A stretch of DNA of 64,000 nucleotides from Chrysoporthe austroafricana. Taxonomy: Eukaryota; Ascomycota; Sordariomycetes; Diaporthales; Cryphonectriaceae. Of this stretch, positions 38,174 through 49,277 are shown piece by piece. The stretch covers positions 124,001 through 188,000 of the forward strand of contig JYIP02000005.1 of the NCBI GenBank assembly GCA_001051155.2. The letters run 5' to 3'. The notes beneath the pieces are model-generated. The model did not search any database and was not told the origin of the DNA. It saw only the letters and a program-made list of their open reading frames with translations. The translations under genes and the position numbers were made by a program. Numbering within the stretch: position 1 is the stretch's first letter; every line of letters begins with the position of its first letter.

Positions 38174-39340
38174 TTTTTAATTTGAATGAAATTTTATAAT
38201 TATAAAGTCCGTATACTAAGAATTTTATATTTCTTTTATTTTAGAAGATTTCTTTAAACTTATAATATTCTCTTAATACGTTTTTAAATTCTAATTTTAA
38301 TCCTTTTTCTATATTCGCTATTTATAAGAATAAAAGGTATTATTTTGCTATTTTATCCTTATTATTAATTTCTTTATAATTCTATAATTTATATATCGGT
38401 ATTTTTAAATGTTATTTATAGTCCGGGGAAAATTGTCGATTCTCTTCTTATAATATTTATTTTTGAAGTTTTGTTTTATATCGAACCGAGCGATTATTCT
38501 AATATTTATTTACTTATTGCATTAACCTATCGCTATTTTATTCCGTAAAGTTTTGCTAAATTGAAAGTAATATAAATATCCGTTTAAAAGCTTTTTCTTA
38601 AACTTTTCTTAATAATTAAATTTCGCTTTACGCTTTTAATTGCAATTATCTTTTAAAGTATAATATTATTTTAATAAATCTAATTAATAATTCAATCGAT
38701 TTGAAAGTTATACTCTTTAAGTTAAAGTAATCTTATAATTATATTATATTTTGCTATACTTATAATATCGAAAGTTAAGTTTATTATATATTTTTAAATT
38801 GAAATAAGTAAATAATCAGTTTCTATATCGATTATATTTTAATTATAAATAACCGGTTTTCTTTTTATAATATATAATATATATAAGTTCCTTTTCTATC
38901 TTTATATAATATATATTTAATTAATAATTCTTAATAAAATAAAGTTTCTTTAAGCATTATTATTTAATAGTACGCTATATATTTGCTTATTAAATTGCAT
39001 TAATATCTTAATATGCTTTCAGCTTGCATTTATTGTTAAGTTTAAAGATTTAATAAATTCGAATATTTATTATTCTATTATAAGCGTTTTTCGTTTTTTA
39101 AGCTTTCCGTATCTTATTTAAAGCTTTAAGCTGCTTGCTATATTAGCTCTTTAACTTATTTTATACTATATATACGCCTTTGCTTTCAATTGCATTTGCT
39201 AAAACTTTCGAAATTTATTTATTAATGCTATGCGTAAAGCTTTTTATTAATATAAATTTCGCATACTTTTATTTAATATTATTACTATTTAATTTCTTTA
39301 TTAAAGCATTCTTATTATAAACGTTATAGCAATCCCAAAG
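38174..39340 (-). pseudogene. G2 gag end, protease and pre-RT region
   Basis: Minus-strand frame continuing G2 upstream of the G1 copy a insertion. Near 38,975-38,930 the protease core is legible as NNNAQGNFILLRII, which is DSGAQGNFIS in related elements. Near 38,870-38,830 comes KPVIYNQNIIDIETDYLL, and near 38,740-38,700 IIIRLLQLKEYNFQID (family I-L-G-x-P-W-L-x-x-H-N-P). Stops are counted as RIP-changed Gln/Trp codons. From 38,811 down to 38,174 it is the second unit of the 0.89-kb tandem duplication. Upstream of 39,000 is a charged stretch that is probably the end of gag. Confidence 0.7.
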
Positions 39341-39790
39341 TATGCTATAAGGTCAAAAGGTTTATATTAATAAGAGCAGTATTAAATATAAGCCTTGAAT
39401 ATTAGAATACGATTTATTAAGTATTGCAATATTCATAAATCTTGGGCGACTATTAATAATAGGGTTCAATTAATACTTAAATTGATAACTGAAAAGCTAT
39501 TATCGTTTATCTAGTAAATATCTAATCTTTATATATTCGGCTTTTTAGTCCTAAACCGATAGGATCGATACCGAATGCGTTAGTCTATAATTATATTAAT
39601 AGAACCGATAGCGGTCCTATCAGTTCTTTTTTCCTAACCCAAATGAGTTATATTATTAATGCCGCATTCTGGTTTTGCGTATTAATTCATAATATTATTT
39701 CCTGTCCTATTGGTTAATATCCTTATTAATTTTCGTAAGCTTCTTTAATCTTTTTTATTATTTATCGTACTTTCCTAATCAGAATATCGG
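39341..39790. other. AT-rich sequence, possibly the eroded 5' end of G2
   Basis: No legible frame. No second copy of this stretch was found in the window, so a G2 LTR cannot be defined. Nothing else to report. Confidence 0.35.
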
Positions 39791-39796
39791 GCAGGG

Positions 39797-40400
39797 TTGA
39801 AAAGTCTCGTTATAAGAAAACTATCCAGAATAACGCTTTTTGCCTTTCGGTTTTTTCTTATTATTCGGAAATGCCTGCTTATTCTTCTTGCATTAATCGC
39901 AACCTTTTCTGTATTGCTTCTGAAAAGGATTCTTCCCGGTACGCGAAATGCATCCGCAATAAATGAAAGAATTGCGATATGGCCGGGCTTTCCCCAATAC
40001 AAATATAAAAGATCGCAAAATAGTATTCTCAAATCGAAACGGAATTGGAAGCGGCTAAAGGGGAAGCGATATTGGCAAATGCTAAAATCTTGCATTTTAG
40101 GAAATAGCATTGCTTATAAGCCGAGAAGATAGCGCGCGCAATTTGTCGCAAGCTAAATATTATTGAAAAATTAGAAAGGTTAGAAGCCGAAAAGGCCGAA
40201 GAAGAGCGCTATAAGGCTGCAGTCGAACGTTGCACTATAAAGCCTTTTATCCTTAAAGGTACTTTTCCGGAAAGTTTCGATTTTGAAGCTGCTTTGCAAT
40301 AATTTAGTTCCGAAATTAATTAGTCCGTTACTATTTCGGAAATTAGCCCCGAAAATGCGGCTAGTTTTTCTGATACTAACTATCTTTCTGGTTAATTAAT
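39797..40400 (+). pseudogene. Unidentified relic with a charged C-terminal helix
   Basis: An open frame (39,797-40,132) is followed, after a RIP-type stop, by an open stretch near 40,145-40,395 rich in Glu, Ala and Lys (KLERLEAEKAEEERYKAAVE), then FPESFDFEAAL. Base composition is clearly less AT-biased than around it. The charged helix resembles the C-terminal tails of fungal DDE transposases, but no catalytic motif is visible, so the family is open. The opposite-strand frame at 39,775-40,110 is a shadow. Confidence 0.3.
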
Positions 40401-40449
40401 AGGTTTTCTTAACTGGTTATTTATTATTTCCGTATTGGGTATTAATTAT

Positions 40450-41418
40450 TAATTGCTTTTTCTTAATAAATTCGGAAGGCTTGTTTCGCATTAGCCAGGT
40501 TTTTAATTGGTTCCTAGCTATTTTTATTCGAATAATATCCTTTCTATTTAATCAGATATTTTTTCTAATTCGTTAGTTTTCGATATTTAAAGATTCGTTC
40601 TATTTCGTATTCTAGTTTATTACTTTCAATTTGTACTATATCATCCGTTTTGGCTATTTTAAATATAGGTTTTAAAAGCGAAATATAAAAGATTGGATAG
40701 ATTTTTATCCCGTAAAGTAATACAAATTCGAAATTAATATTCGAGATTTTTTTCAGAATTTTGAATAGTCCGAGCTTTTTATAATTCAGTAAGTAAGAAG
40801 GTCTGGTTATTTTAATATATTCTTTTTATTAAACGAAATAAACTTTATTTCCCTTTTGCAAAATTAATCTTTCAATTCTTTTAGAATTGGCATATTTTAT
40901 TATTCTTTCTTATACGAGTTTTAATTCTTCCTGAAGCTCTTTTTAGACTTTCTTAATCTTTTTGATTCGTTTTTCTGCTGCTTTCGCATTTGCTTTTAAT
41001 AATTCATTATAATAAGCTATTGAATTATAATTGTATAGTATATAAAATAGTAATTTCTTTATTATATTTATATTTGCGTTATTATATACGAATTGTATTA
41101 GAAATAATAAGTTAACCCAATTATTCTATTCGTAATTTATATAATGCTATAAGTATTATTTAATAATTTGGTTTATTCGTTCCGTTTATCCGTTTATTTA
41201 TAAGTAGAATGCTATAAATATTTTTTATTACGTTCCGAATAGCTTTATAAGCGATATCCAGAAATTTGATACGAACTTCTTATCTTTATCGGAAATAATT
41301 TCTTTAAGCATACTATAATTGGCTATAACCGTTCTGAAAAATATATATACGAGATCTTCTGCTATACTGCTTTTTTTATACGGAAAGAAATAAGCATACT
41401 TATTCAGTTTGCAAATTA
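40450..41418 (-). pseudogene. Ty3/Gypsy family G3 integrase and chromodomain relic
   Basis: Minus-strand frame with few stops. It starts at 41,418 with LNKYAYFFPYKKSS, then IIANYSMLKEIISDKDKKF (second catalytic Asp, near 41,290) and NGQTERINQIIK near 41,180, where the catalytic Glu is intact. Later come ILQKGNKVYFV near 40,840 and a chromodomain near 40,620-40,480 (EYEIERIFKYRKL, KKYLIK.KGY). It is cut abruptly at 41,418, next to the G1 copy b fragment. This is the right-hand inversion breakpoint; its N-terminal continuation is at 15,970-16,026. Confidence 0.8.
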
Positions 41419-42565
41419 CTAAAATTAATTATTTTCCTTTGCCTTTATTTATTCTTCTTATTATAACTGAAAAATTCTCGGATTTATCAGTAAATCTAAG
41501 ATTTGGATTTTCGGTTAAATATCGTAATAAATAAATATATTTAATTCTGTTATTAATATTAATATATTTAAGCATATAATGCTTTCGATTTTCGATAAAT
41601 TATTATTAAGCTAATTCTTTTAATAAATTTTCCGGATTATTAAATCGAAAAATATCCTTATTCTCATTCATTTCTATAAGCATTTATTATCGTTCTTTTT
41701 CCATTATCGTTTCGGCAAGCTTTCGAAATTTGCAATATTTAGAAAAATCTTCCCAAAATATATTATTCTTTCCTATTTACTAAAATAAATTCTTATCAAA
41801 TTCGACTTTCTTCTCTCTTAAGTCTAGCATTTAAGCAATAAAAGCTATCTTTGCTTAATTACTTATATTTTTACTTTCTGCAAAAATATATTAGCTTTTC
41901 TGGGATTTTATTTTGCTTTTTCATATCGATCGGACAAAAGTTTCCAATCGACAAAAGCGCATGCGATTTCGAGAAAGATCTTAATATTCGATATAACTTA
42001 ATCCTTCCTTTCAAAATCATTCAAAGCTTATATAAATTTGTATACTTAAACGGAATGCTTAATCTCGATATAATCGATAGGCTGCAATAGTAAAACGTTA
42101 TTGCTAGTAATTGCTATAATGAATTAACGATAAATTGTCGATAAATAATTATAATATTTTTTATAAAAGCGCTATTTTTACAGAAACCGATATTTTATAA
42201 AACCGATATTCCTATAAGAGCCAATACTTTATAAAGCCGATATTTCTATAAAAGCCGTTATTTTATAAGACCGATATTCTTATAAGAGCCGTTATTTTAT
42301 AAAGCCGATAATCGAAACCCGATTATGCAGCAAAAGCATGCAAAGCGTAGCTATTAATTGATAGTAAACGTACTGAAATATATTATAAAGCATAGTTTTT
42401 CCAAGAAAGTAAATTACGTTAAAGCTTATCAGGGCATTATATAAGCCTCCCGGTAAGGGTATAGCATTTACCTGGTAAATTCATTGCGTATTTACTAGAG
42501 GATTTATTATAGATTTACCAGGCGAATCCATTACGAATTCACTTCGTCTATAGGTTTTGCCATTA
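41419..42565 (-). mobile_element. G1 copy b, detached 5' fragment (LTR, leader, gag start)
   Basis: A 1,147-bp piece matching 37,026-38,173 of copy a at an offset of about 4,392. It contains the 5' LTR (42,359-42,565), the leader minisatellite (about 42,165-42,310) and the first part of gag. It ends at the very element position where the plus-strand piece 16,027-25,537 begins; the two overlap by only 3 bp (TAG). 9,511 plus 1,147 gives a full-length element. Flank 42,566-42,570 is TTAAA, matching the complement of 25,538-25,542. Confidence 0.88.
42359..42565 (-). repeat. G1 5' LTR of copy b (207 bp)
   Basis: TGATAGTAAACG...TTTTGCCATTA on the plus strand, the same length as the other three LTR copies. 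Right flank TTAAA is one half of the copy b target duplication. Confidence 0.85.
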
Positions 42566-42570
42566 TTAAA

Positions 42571-44640
42571 GCAGTACGAAAATAGCTATAATTTCAAAAT
42601 ATTATTAATATTAAATTATTCTTAAAATATATTACCTTCTATTAATAATTTATTAAGGGATATGCAAAAATCGCTAAATTATTAATAAAGCTAACTAAGA
42701 AAAATAGGAAATTCAAATGGATAAATAAGGAATAAAAAGCGTTTAATACATTTAAAGAACGAATTATACAAAACCCGATATTATAAAAAGCAAATCCAAT
42801 ATAGCTATTTGAAATTAATACAGACATATCGATATATGCTATTAGCGGAAAACTTATTTAACGAGATAATTAAAGGAAATCGCATTTTATTACAAATTTT
42901 AACAAGAAACTCAATAGGCCAGAATTCAGATATGCAATATTAAATTAAGGACTTATAGCAATAGTATATGCATTTCAAGAATAAGAATATTACTTAATCG
43001 GTATAAAATACTCAATCCAAGTCTTTATAAACTATAAGAACTTCGCAATATTTATAATAACGAAAGTACTTAATAAAAGATAAGTTAAATAAACAGAATA
43101 CTTGTTTTAATTCGATATTAAAATTACGTATATCTTAAGAAAAGAAAATATTAAGGCATATACTCTTAGCAGATAAGCAGATTATAAGATAGAAAAAGAG
43201 ATTAAAGAATAGATATTTTTCTATATAAATAAGAATAGCAACCTTATATAACGATAAGAAATCAATACTTCGTTCAGAATTGAATATTAAAAAAAACGAC
43301 CTGAAAATATAATACTTAAAGAATAGGACGAATATATCAAATAGATATATAAAATACTAATATATAGCTATTAAAGAATCGCAGCAATAATAAATAGGAT
43401 CCAAAGATATTGGAATCTATTAAAACTCAAATCCAAAATACGAAATATTATTAATAATTATAATAGTTGCAAGAAAAATAAAACAAAACTATATAAACCT
43501 TACGGATTATTATAATTTCTATTAATACTTAATACTATTTAATTATTTATTAGCTTAGATTTTATTATTAAGCTATTAACCTTACGAAAACCTTTAATTA
43601 AAGTTGCATTTAATAGCATTTTAATAATAATTTATAAATTGAATAAATATAGCTATTTCTTATTATATAAAGAGGCTAATATTGCAAAAGAACTATTTTA
43701 TATATTCTTAAAAAATATTATAAGCAATTACGAAATGCTATAAGAAATTATTTCCGATAGAAATAAAAAGTTTATATTATAATTTTAAATATCGCTTATA
43801 AAATAATTCGGAATAAAATATAAGATATTTATAGCATTTTATTTTAAAACGGACAAATAAATAGAAAGAATTAACCAAATTATAAAATAATATTTCAGAA
43901 CTTATATTAATTATAATAAAATAATTAAATAGAATTTCTATTATTTATTTAATTCGCTTATAATAGCGCAATAACTTCGATAATAAAAATATTATTATTT
44001 AAAATATTATACGGATAGAAATTAATAGCATATTACGAAATATTCTTAAGAATAATTACGGAAATAGCAAAATAAAAAGTTAAGAAAATTAAAAATATCC
44101 AAATAAAATTCTAGAAGATATTCTAAAGACTTATAGAAAATATAATAAAATATATTAATCAGAAAAAGATTAAAAAACTAATCTTATAAGAAAGAAATAA
44201 AGTTTATTCAAAATACAAAAATATTAAAACTAAAAAACTTAATAATAAATTGGATTATAAGAAATTAAAACTTTTTAAAATCTCGAAAGAATTTTCAAAT
44301 ATTAGCTATAAATTTAACTTATTATTAAGAATAAAAATATACTCAATCTTTTACAAATTATTTTTCAAACTAATATTAGCAAATATATTATTGAATTATA
44401 ATATCGAATTCGATTTAAATAAATAATAATAAGAAATAAAAGAAATTCTCAATTCAAAATTAAGAAAAAAAAGATAATAATACTTTATTAAATAGAAAGA
44501 TTATAAATACGAAAAAGATATATAGGAAAAACTAGCCAATATCGACTCAAAGCTTATTAAAGAATTCTTTAAGCATTACCCGCCAGATAATTACTAGATT
44601 CGGCAATTATAGAAAATTCAGAAACAGAAAAATCTATAAA
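42571..44640 (+). pseudogene. G2 RNase H, integrase and chromodomain relic
   Basis: Plus-strand continuation of the G2 polyprotein. RT end and RNase H: AKIAKLLIKLTKKNRKFKW near 42,665-42,720, FEINTDISIYAISGKLI near 42,810-42,860, and KVLNKRQVKQTEYLF-like text near 43,066-43,110. Integrase: KLYKPYGLL near 43,490, SLDFIIKLL near 43,555, IISDRNKKFIL near 43,750 (second Asp) and IERINQIIK near 43,865 (catalytic Glu kept). A chromodomain-like end follows near 44,490-44,600, closing with EFFKHYPP. Joining the complement of 25,538 to 42,571 after removal of G1 gives an open K-N-K-V-K-A-V-R run at exactly the expected place. Not functional. Confidence 0.85.
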
Positions 44641-44950
44641 ACCGGATTAATCCATAACCGCATTACCTATATCTACAGAATTCCAATCAAAAAGCTCAAG
44701 AGCAGCTGCTATTTCGCGAATAGCTTCGGCAGCCTGCTTACGCTCCTCCTTAGCAAGGCTTTTATTTACCAAATAAACCCCTTTTTTATAAAGAAAACGT
44801 TTCTATTTCTTTAAACGAGACAAACGTGCTAACGATTTAGCAATTTAAGCTTGCTAACAGGAAATCAAAAAAGCCAATTCTTCTTGCTAAGCCTATAAAC
44901 GAGCTTCTTCCTCGGCTTTACGACTATTTAATAGGATTAACTTATCGGTA
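44641..44950 (-). pseudogene. Unidentified relic, charged helical C-terminus
   Basis: Minus-strand frame, little damaged, from about 44,945 to 44,650. It contains ARLSRLKK, then RFLYKKGVYLVNKSLAKEER, then AAEAIREIAAALELFDW, ending soon after FIDFSVSEFS. The layout (charged coiled coil, a short basic hydrophobic segment, then an acidic tail) resembles the C-termini of fungal pogo/Fot1-like DDE transposases. The DDE core is not visible, so this is a suggestion only. Confidence 0.35.
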
Positions 44951-45473
44951 ATTCGAGATATTACCAAAATTAATAGAGATAATAATACAATAAAAGGATA
45001 ACCTATAAGAAATTATAGGAATCCGAAAAGTATTATATAAACAATTAGCTTTTATATATTAAATATAGCGCTAAATATTATTAACTATCCGATAAATAAC
45101 TTTTTTTTCTAAATAGAAAGAATATAGCATAATTTCGTAACCGTAATATTCAAAGAAGGCAAAATGCTTTAGGATAGCAAGGCGCTTCTTGAATAAATAA
45201 GAAAGATTTTTTAACAAATACCTTTTTAAAATTCTATTTATAACAGATTAGAAAAATACGATCCGAAATAAGAATATTAAGCAAGATTATTTACGGAAAA
45301 TCTTTAAAGATAAAAATTATAAAGAAAGAAATAATATTATAAACTAATAAATAATTCAAATTATAAGGATAAGCTAAATCTATAAATCCGAAAATAATGC
45401 AACGCAATTCGGATTTAATATCCGAAATAAGAAACGCTTTATATAAAATTAACAGGCATTCAGGATTATATAA
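44951..45473. other. AT-rich sequence up to the telomere-like tract
   Basis: No frame or repeat that I can assign. It is the last stretch of the AT-rich block before 45,474. Confidence 0.4.
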
Positions 45474-45492
45474 TTAAGGGTTAGGGTTAGGG
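45474..45492 (+). repeat. Interstitial telomere-like tract
   Basis: Reads TTAAGGGTTAGGGTTAGGG: two exact TTAGGG units plus a preceding one with a single change, in the G-rich 5'-to-3' orientation. It lies within about 200 bp of the switch from AT-rich relic DNA to normal-composition genic DNA. Confidence 0.7.
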
Positions 45493-46449
45493 AAAAGTTA
45501 TAATAGATTATAAATCCATTTATAATTACTTATAATCAATATTAATTAAGATTGAAAAGTTGGATATATAAGATTAGACTTTTCCTACTATTAGATAGAT
45601 TTCATAATTGCTTTTCAGTCGTCAATCTAAGTATTAGTTCCTTTATAACTGGTATCTAATACGGATAGTGAATACTTAGCGAATTTTGAATATTTCAGAA
45701 CTGTATTTCCGTATACAGGTAGATTGTACTGCATACCGCCCTTGCCTAGCATAAACCTTTGACGTACCAGGTACTTGTGCTACTTGGGTGCTCATTACAC
45801 AAGACAAACTGCTCAGGATACTCGGTCGCGACTTCGACTAGATGACGCCCAACTCCACCGGAAAATACGGTTGATCATACATTCAGAACAAATTCAGAAC
45901 GATTGAGAAGAGCTAGATGAAATGAGAACAAGGCAGCATATCGCTCAAATCGTTCGCCACTGAACTAGTTGCAAGTATAAACGCGAGAATAGTCACTGTG
46001 GTATTCGGTGTTACCTACCACGTTAAACGGAGCAAGTATGAAGCGAGTGAAGAGACACTCCACTTTCTCCCCTTTGTTCATTTCGTAAACTTCAGATAAA
46101 CTGACGCGCATAGAGCAGGAATTGCGAAGGGACTTGGATGCTCAAGATGTTACTCAAGATAAGGCTCAAGGAGACACTTACTCTAATCATTGGAAGCTAG
46201 CCGTGTTCTTTGCATGTATCTGGACTATAGCCGAAGGGCTACTGCAACGAAGGCTAGGACAGTGCTAATGATCGATAGTATAACGATGCGAACGGCACTA
46301 ATTGGCAAACCCATAGCGAACAACGCATTCGAAGCACTGTTTAAGATAGTCGAGGAAATAGTCTCAGCGCTGTCAAGAAAAGGAAATAGCTATGTTCTGT
46401 AAAAACTAGTATCATCGACAGAAATGGAGTCGAAGAAGCTCAGGGCAGA
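45493..46449. other. Composition transition zone, no gene recognised
   Basis: The first 200 bp are still AT-rich, then composition becomes normal for the rest of the window. The open frame at 46,190-46,402 has no recognisable domain and is on a different frame from the membrane-protein pseudogene that follows. Nothing else is supported. Confidence 0.4.
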
Positions 46450-47233
46450 TTCTCAACATGCAAGAGATTCTGCTACGGTATCGTAGTCTTCACAAGTCTA
46501 TACCTTATTTCCGTCACATTCGAGGCGTTTTTGTTCTGTACACCCGTGCAGTACAACTGGGATAAATCTGTTGCGGGCACCTGTGATGTGCATGGGCAGA
46601 CCATAGCGTATACCGTAGCTGGCAGCACAAACATGGTCATTGATATCCTGATGGTTGCGCTATCTATGGCAAATCTCTTCCAACTCCAGATGTCAGTTTC
46701 CAAGAGACTAAGCGTCGCTTCAATGTTCAGTCTCAGCGCCATGTAAACGCCTATCCAAGAATCCCATTAGTCTGGTTTCAATAACGTAATCTCATAAGAC
46801 GTGGCAGAATTTGCATTACATCTCTTCTCCAAATTATCTCCATCACTCGGTAGGACTTGGACGACATAATCTACTCTTGCGTGGACGTGATGATATACTC
46901 AGTTCTCGAGTCAACGCTAGGCATCGTCAATATCTGCTTGCCTACTATCAAACCCGCAATGCTCGCTATGGGCAAGATAACTGGCCCAATTACTAATGCT
47001 TCCGGGCACACGGGTGGAAATTTCAGCAGTTGGGAGCCCAACCGAAAGGCAGCGGACTTGTCCTTCCTACCGGGAGGAAATTGGAAGGTGCCGTCTCAGA
47101 TACGCCGATGTTGGACTTTGAGCGGATGGACGACGAGCTGCCTCTCACCAACACCCGCATTAACGGAGGTTATATATTGCAATCAAATTTTAATGTTCTT
47201 TGGCTCTATACAAATTATATATATATTTAATAC
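46450..47233 (+). pseudogene. SAT4/rhodopsin-domain membrane protein, 5'-truncated and broken
   Basis: Exon-like 46,456-46,742 reads through a transmembrane stretch into LFCTPVQYNWDKSVAGTC, the family's F-x-C-x-P-V-x-Y-x-W-D signature. Then come a helix (MVIDILMVALSMANLFQLQM) and an intron at 46,743-46,807 (GTAAAC...CAG, phase 2). The next exon continues in frame (ICITSLLQIISITR) but hits TAG at 46,851-46,853. After it the family pattern resumes (ESTLGIVNICLPTIKP). A frameshift near 47,028 is needed to reach the tail ending FERMDDELPLTNTR. The first three helices expected of the family were not found upstream. Two lesions plus truncation support a pseudogene; a sequencing error could explain one of them. 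Confidence 0.65.
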
Positions 47234-47285
47234 TTTGCTATTGCAGTGTTGAATATAATAGCGAATGGTGCTTAAAGCTATTAAA

Positions 47286-48586
47286 TTAACTGGAATCCTT
47301 CGGTTCGGATATTCTATAAATTTCGCTTCGTGCAAGAATCCCGCCATTGTGGTCGAATTGGCCTTCCAAATCTGCATAACTAGCTGCTATAACGGTCCCA
47401 GGGCTGCTTAAAAAAGGTACCCCGTCAATGTATGGAGCTGTTGGCAAGGGTGGCCACTTGTTCGCAATAGAATGTAAGTCCACAGTACCAGTATCAGTAT
47501 CAGCCCGAGTTTGCGCTCCCCTTTCAGTTCTGCCTACTCGCCCGCGAGAAAGTAGTGTCCATTTGCTAAAAAACGTAGATGAAAGGTGATAGGCCAGGTT
47601 GCAGTGGCACTTGGCTAGAATTGGGGCCAGAGTCGGCATGCAGCATACGAGAATAGCAACGTTGGCTTCGACCTCTGACCACAGGATGAATAAGGTAAAG
47701 TCGGCAATGAAGTCAGGGTTGTCGGCCTTATCGTAAGACGTGACGAGGTAGATGTACATACGCGCAATACCTGCGCCGATCGTACTGGGCCAAAGTTAGC
47801 CTCTGTCTTGGAAGGAGTTGCGCCCTGATTGCTTTAAAGTAAAAGACTTACAACAATCCAACCATAAATATGCACGTAACTCCGACCTTCGTTCGAATTG
47901 GCATATGGAGCTTCCAAATTATGGGCACTGGCATGAACATGATGATGAGGTCCGTTGCTACGTCCGTCGCCGTGAAAACGGTCAGCATATTGAGAGTGTT
48001 GGTGCATTGCGTCAGGAAGATAGTAATAGGAGCCCAATTCCATGACCACTGCGTGCCACACTGAAAGATAGTAGCGAAGAAGAAGGCGACGGACCAGCAG
48101 GTCACAACGCCCATCATGACCCAGCAGAGGATGACAAAGGATCTAACCCTCCCAAACATCCGCTTCCAGAGGAGGAGAATGGAAAGCTTGATGAGCCCAA
48201 ATGTAATCTTCTCTGTCGTCTGAAAACCATATTTATACTTCTCGACAAGATGCTCCAGATCGGTGGTCACCGGCCAGTCATCAACAACTGGAGAATGGCC
48301 AGTAATTGCGCCTTGTATGGTACCAGCGAGGAAGCACCCGTTCAAGCCAAGCACAAAGACCTAGTACCCATTATCAATGATTCATTTCGATCAAGATAGA
48401 AATATATTCTACACATACCAATGCCGTGAGTGCGAACCAGTCATCCGCACCAAGACCAACTCTAGTCAGTCGTCTGCTGTAGAATCTCAGCCCAACTGCT
48501 GAGATTGTCATCAGATAAAATAGTACAGCCATGACTATCAGACCAGAACGGTTATTGACTTGCGCCAAGTGCGCCGAGAAGGCCAT
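47286..48586 (-). CDS. SAT4-like (fungal rhodopsin domain) integral membrane protein, 3 exons, 391 aa
   Basis: Exons on the minus strand: 48,586-48,419, 48,360-47,852 and 47,784-47,286. Introns are 58 and 67 bp (GTATGT...TAG, GTAAGT...CAG). The joined length is 1,176 bp including the TAA stop. About seven hydrophobic helices. The first helix pair holds the family motif LTRVGLGADDWFALTALV; exon 2 has FGLIKLSILLLWKRMF and FATIFQCGTQWSWNW; exon 3 has FILWSEVEANVAILVCCMPT and then a long hydrophilic tail. These are the marks of the SAT4/rhodopsin-domain family, frequent in fungal secondary-metabolite clusters and of mostly unknown biochemical role. The ATG at 48,586 gives a short extracellular N-terminus; an in-frame non-ATG extension upstream was not used. 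It shares a 691-bp divergent intergenic region with the UstYa-like gene and so could be co-regulated with it. Confidence 0.85.
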
Positions 48587-49277
48587 GGTATCAGGTTTGT
48601 CAACTATAGCAGCCTTGGCTCTTGGCAACTTTGCTTCGTGACGGAGAGACAGGTGGCTATTTGGTCAATGCGAAATCGCAGATGTGGATGATAAATTAGA
48701 CGAGAAGCAAATTGCTGAATATGTGAAGGGTTCCAGGAGTAGGCAGGCAGTAGAAGATACAGACGAGGAAAACAAATGCAAATGTAAGCATTACTTCGGT
48801 ATGAGTAAGCTTGAGCTATTTGAATCCGAGGTGATATGCGCCAACTTTGGCCCCCGTAACGGCCCCCAATAAAACACTCCTAAGGGACCCCAACAACAGC
48901 CCCCAACATGATATACAACCTCATTTCGTCAGCAGCACTTGCGCGAAGCAGTAAAGATCAACGGTTGTGCGTTTGGAAAATTAGTTAAGTGGCGTCACCG
49001 CGGAAAAAGTGAAACATCGTATCATGTAAAAGCAACGTAGTATATGCCTAAGGGCCTGACAAGCATGCATAAGGCTCAAGCAGACGACCAGGACTCCACC
49101 CCCCGACCTCGTCTTCAAAGAGGTCCTGAATCTTGGGTTATCGAACGTCAATCGTCTGCAATTCCCCTTCTTTATAGCGAAAGCGCTTAATTACACAGTA
49201 GACCGTGGCCCGGAGATGAACACTAGAACTCCGACAGCCAAGAATTCGATACTGAATCTCGCGTTGACTTTCTCGAC
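48587..49277. promoter_or_regulatory. Divergent intergenic region between SAT4-like and UstYa-like 1 genes
   Basis: About 690 bp with no coding signal; the open frame at 48,684-48,872 has no support. It must carry the promoters of both flanking genes. A CTTTATAG word about 105 bp before the UstYa ATG could be TATA-like. No binding site can be named with confidence. Confidence 0.4.

Noticed and set aside
39775..40132. Two overlapping 111-codon frames on opposite strands
   Set aside because: At least one must be a shadow. Only the plus strand continues into a charged helical segment, so only that was kept, as an unidentified relic.
25538..42570. Idea that the G1 copy b pieces are two unrelated truncated insertions
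   Set aside because: Their lengths add up to a full element, their ends meet within 3 bp, the flanking 5-bp sequences match as a target duplication, and the interrupted RT frame is restored.
45474..45492. A true chromosome end at this point
   Set aside because: The tract has fewer than four repeats and sequence continues for 18 kb with normal genes, so it is at most an interstitial remnant.
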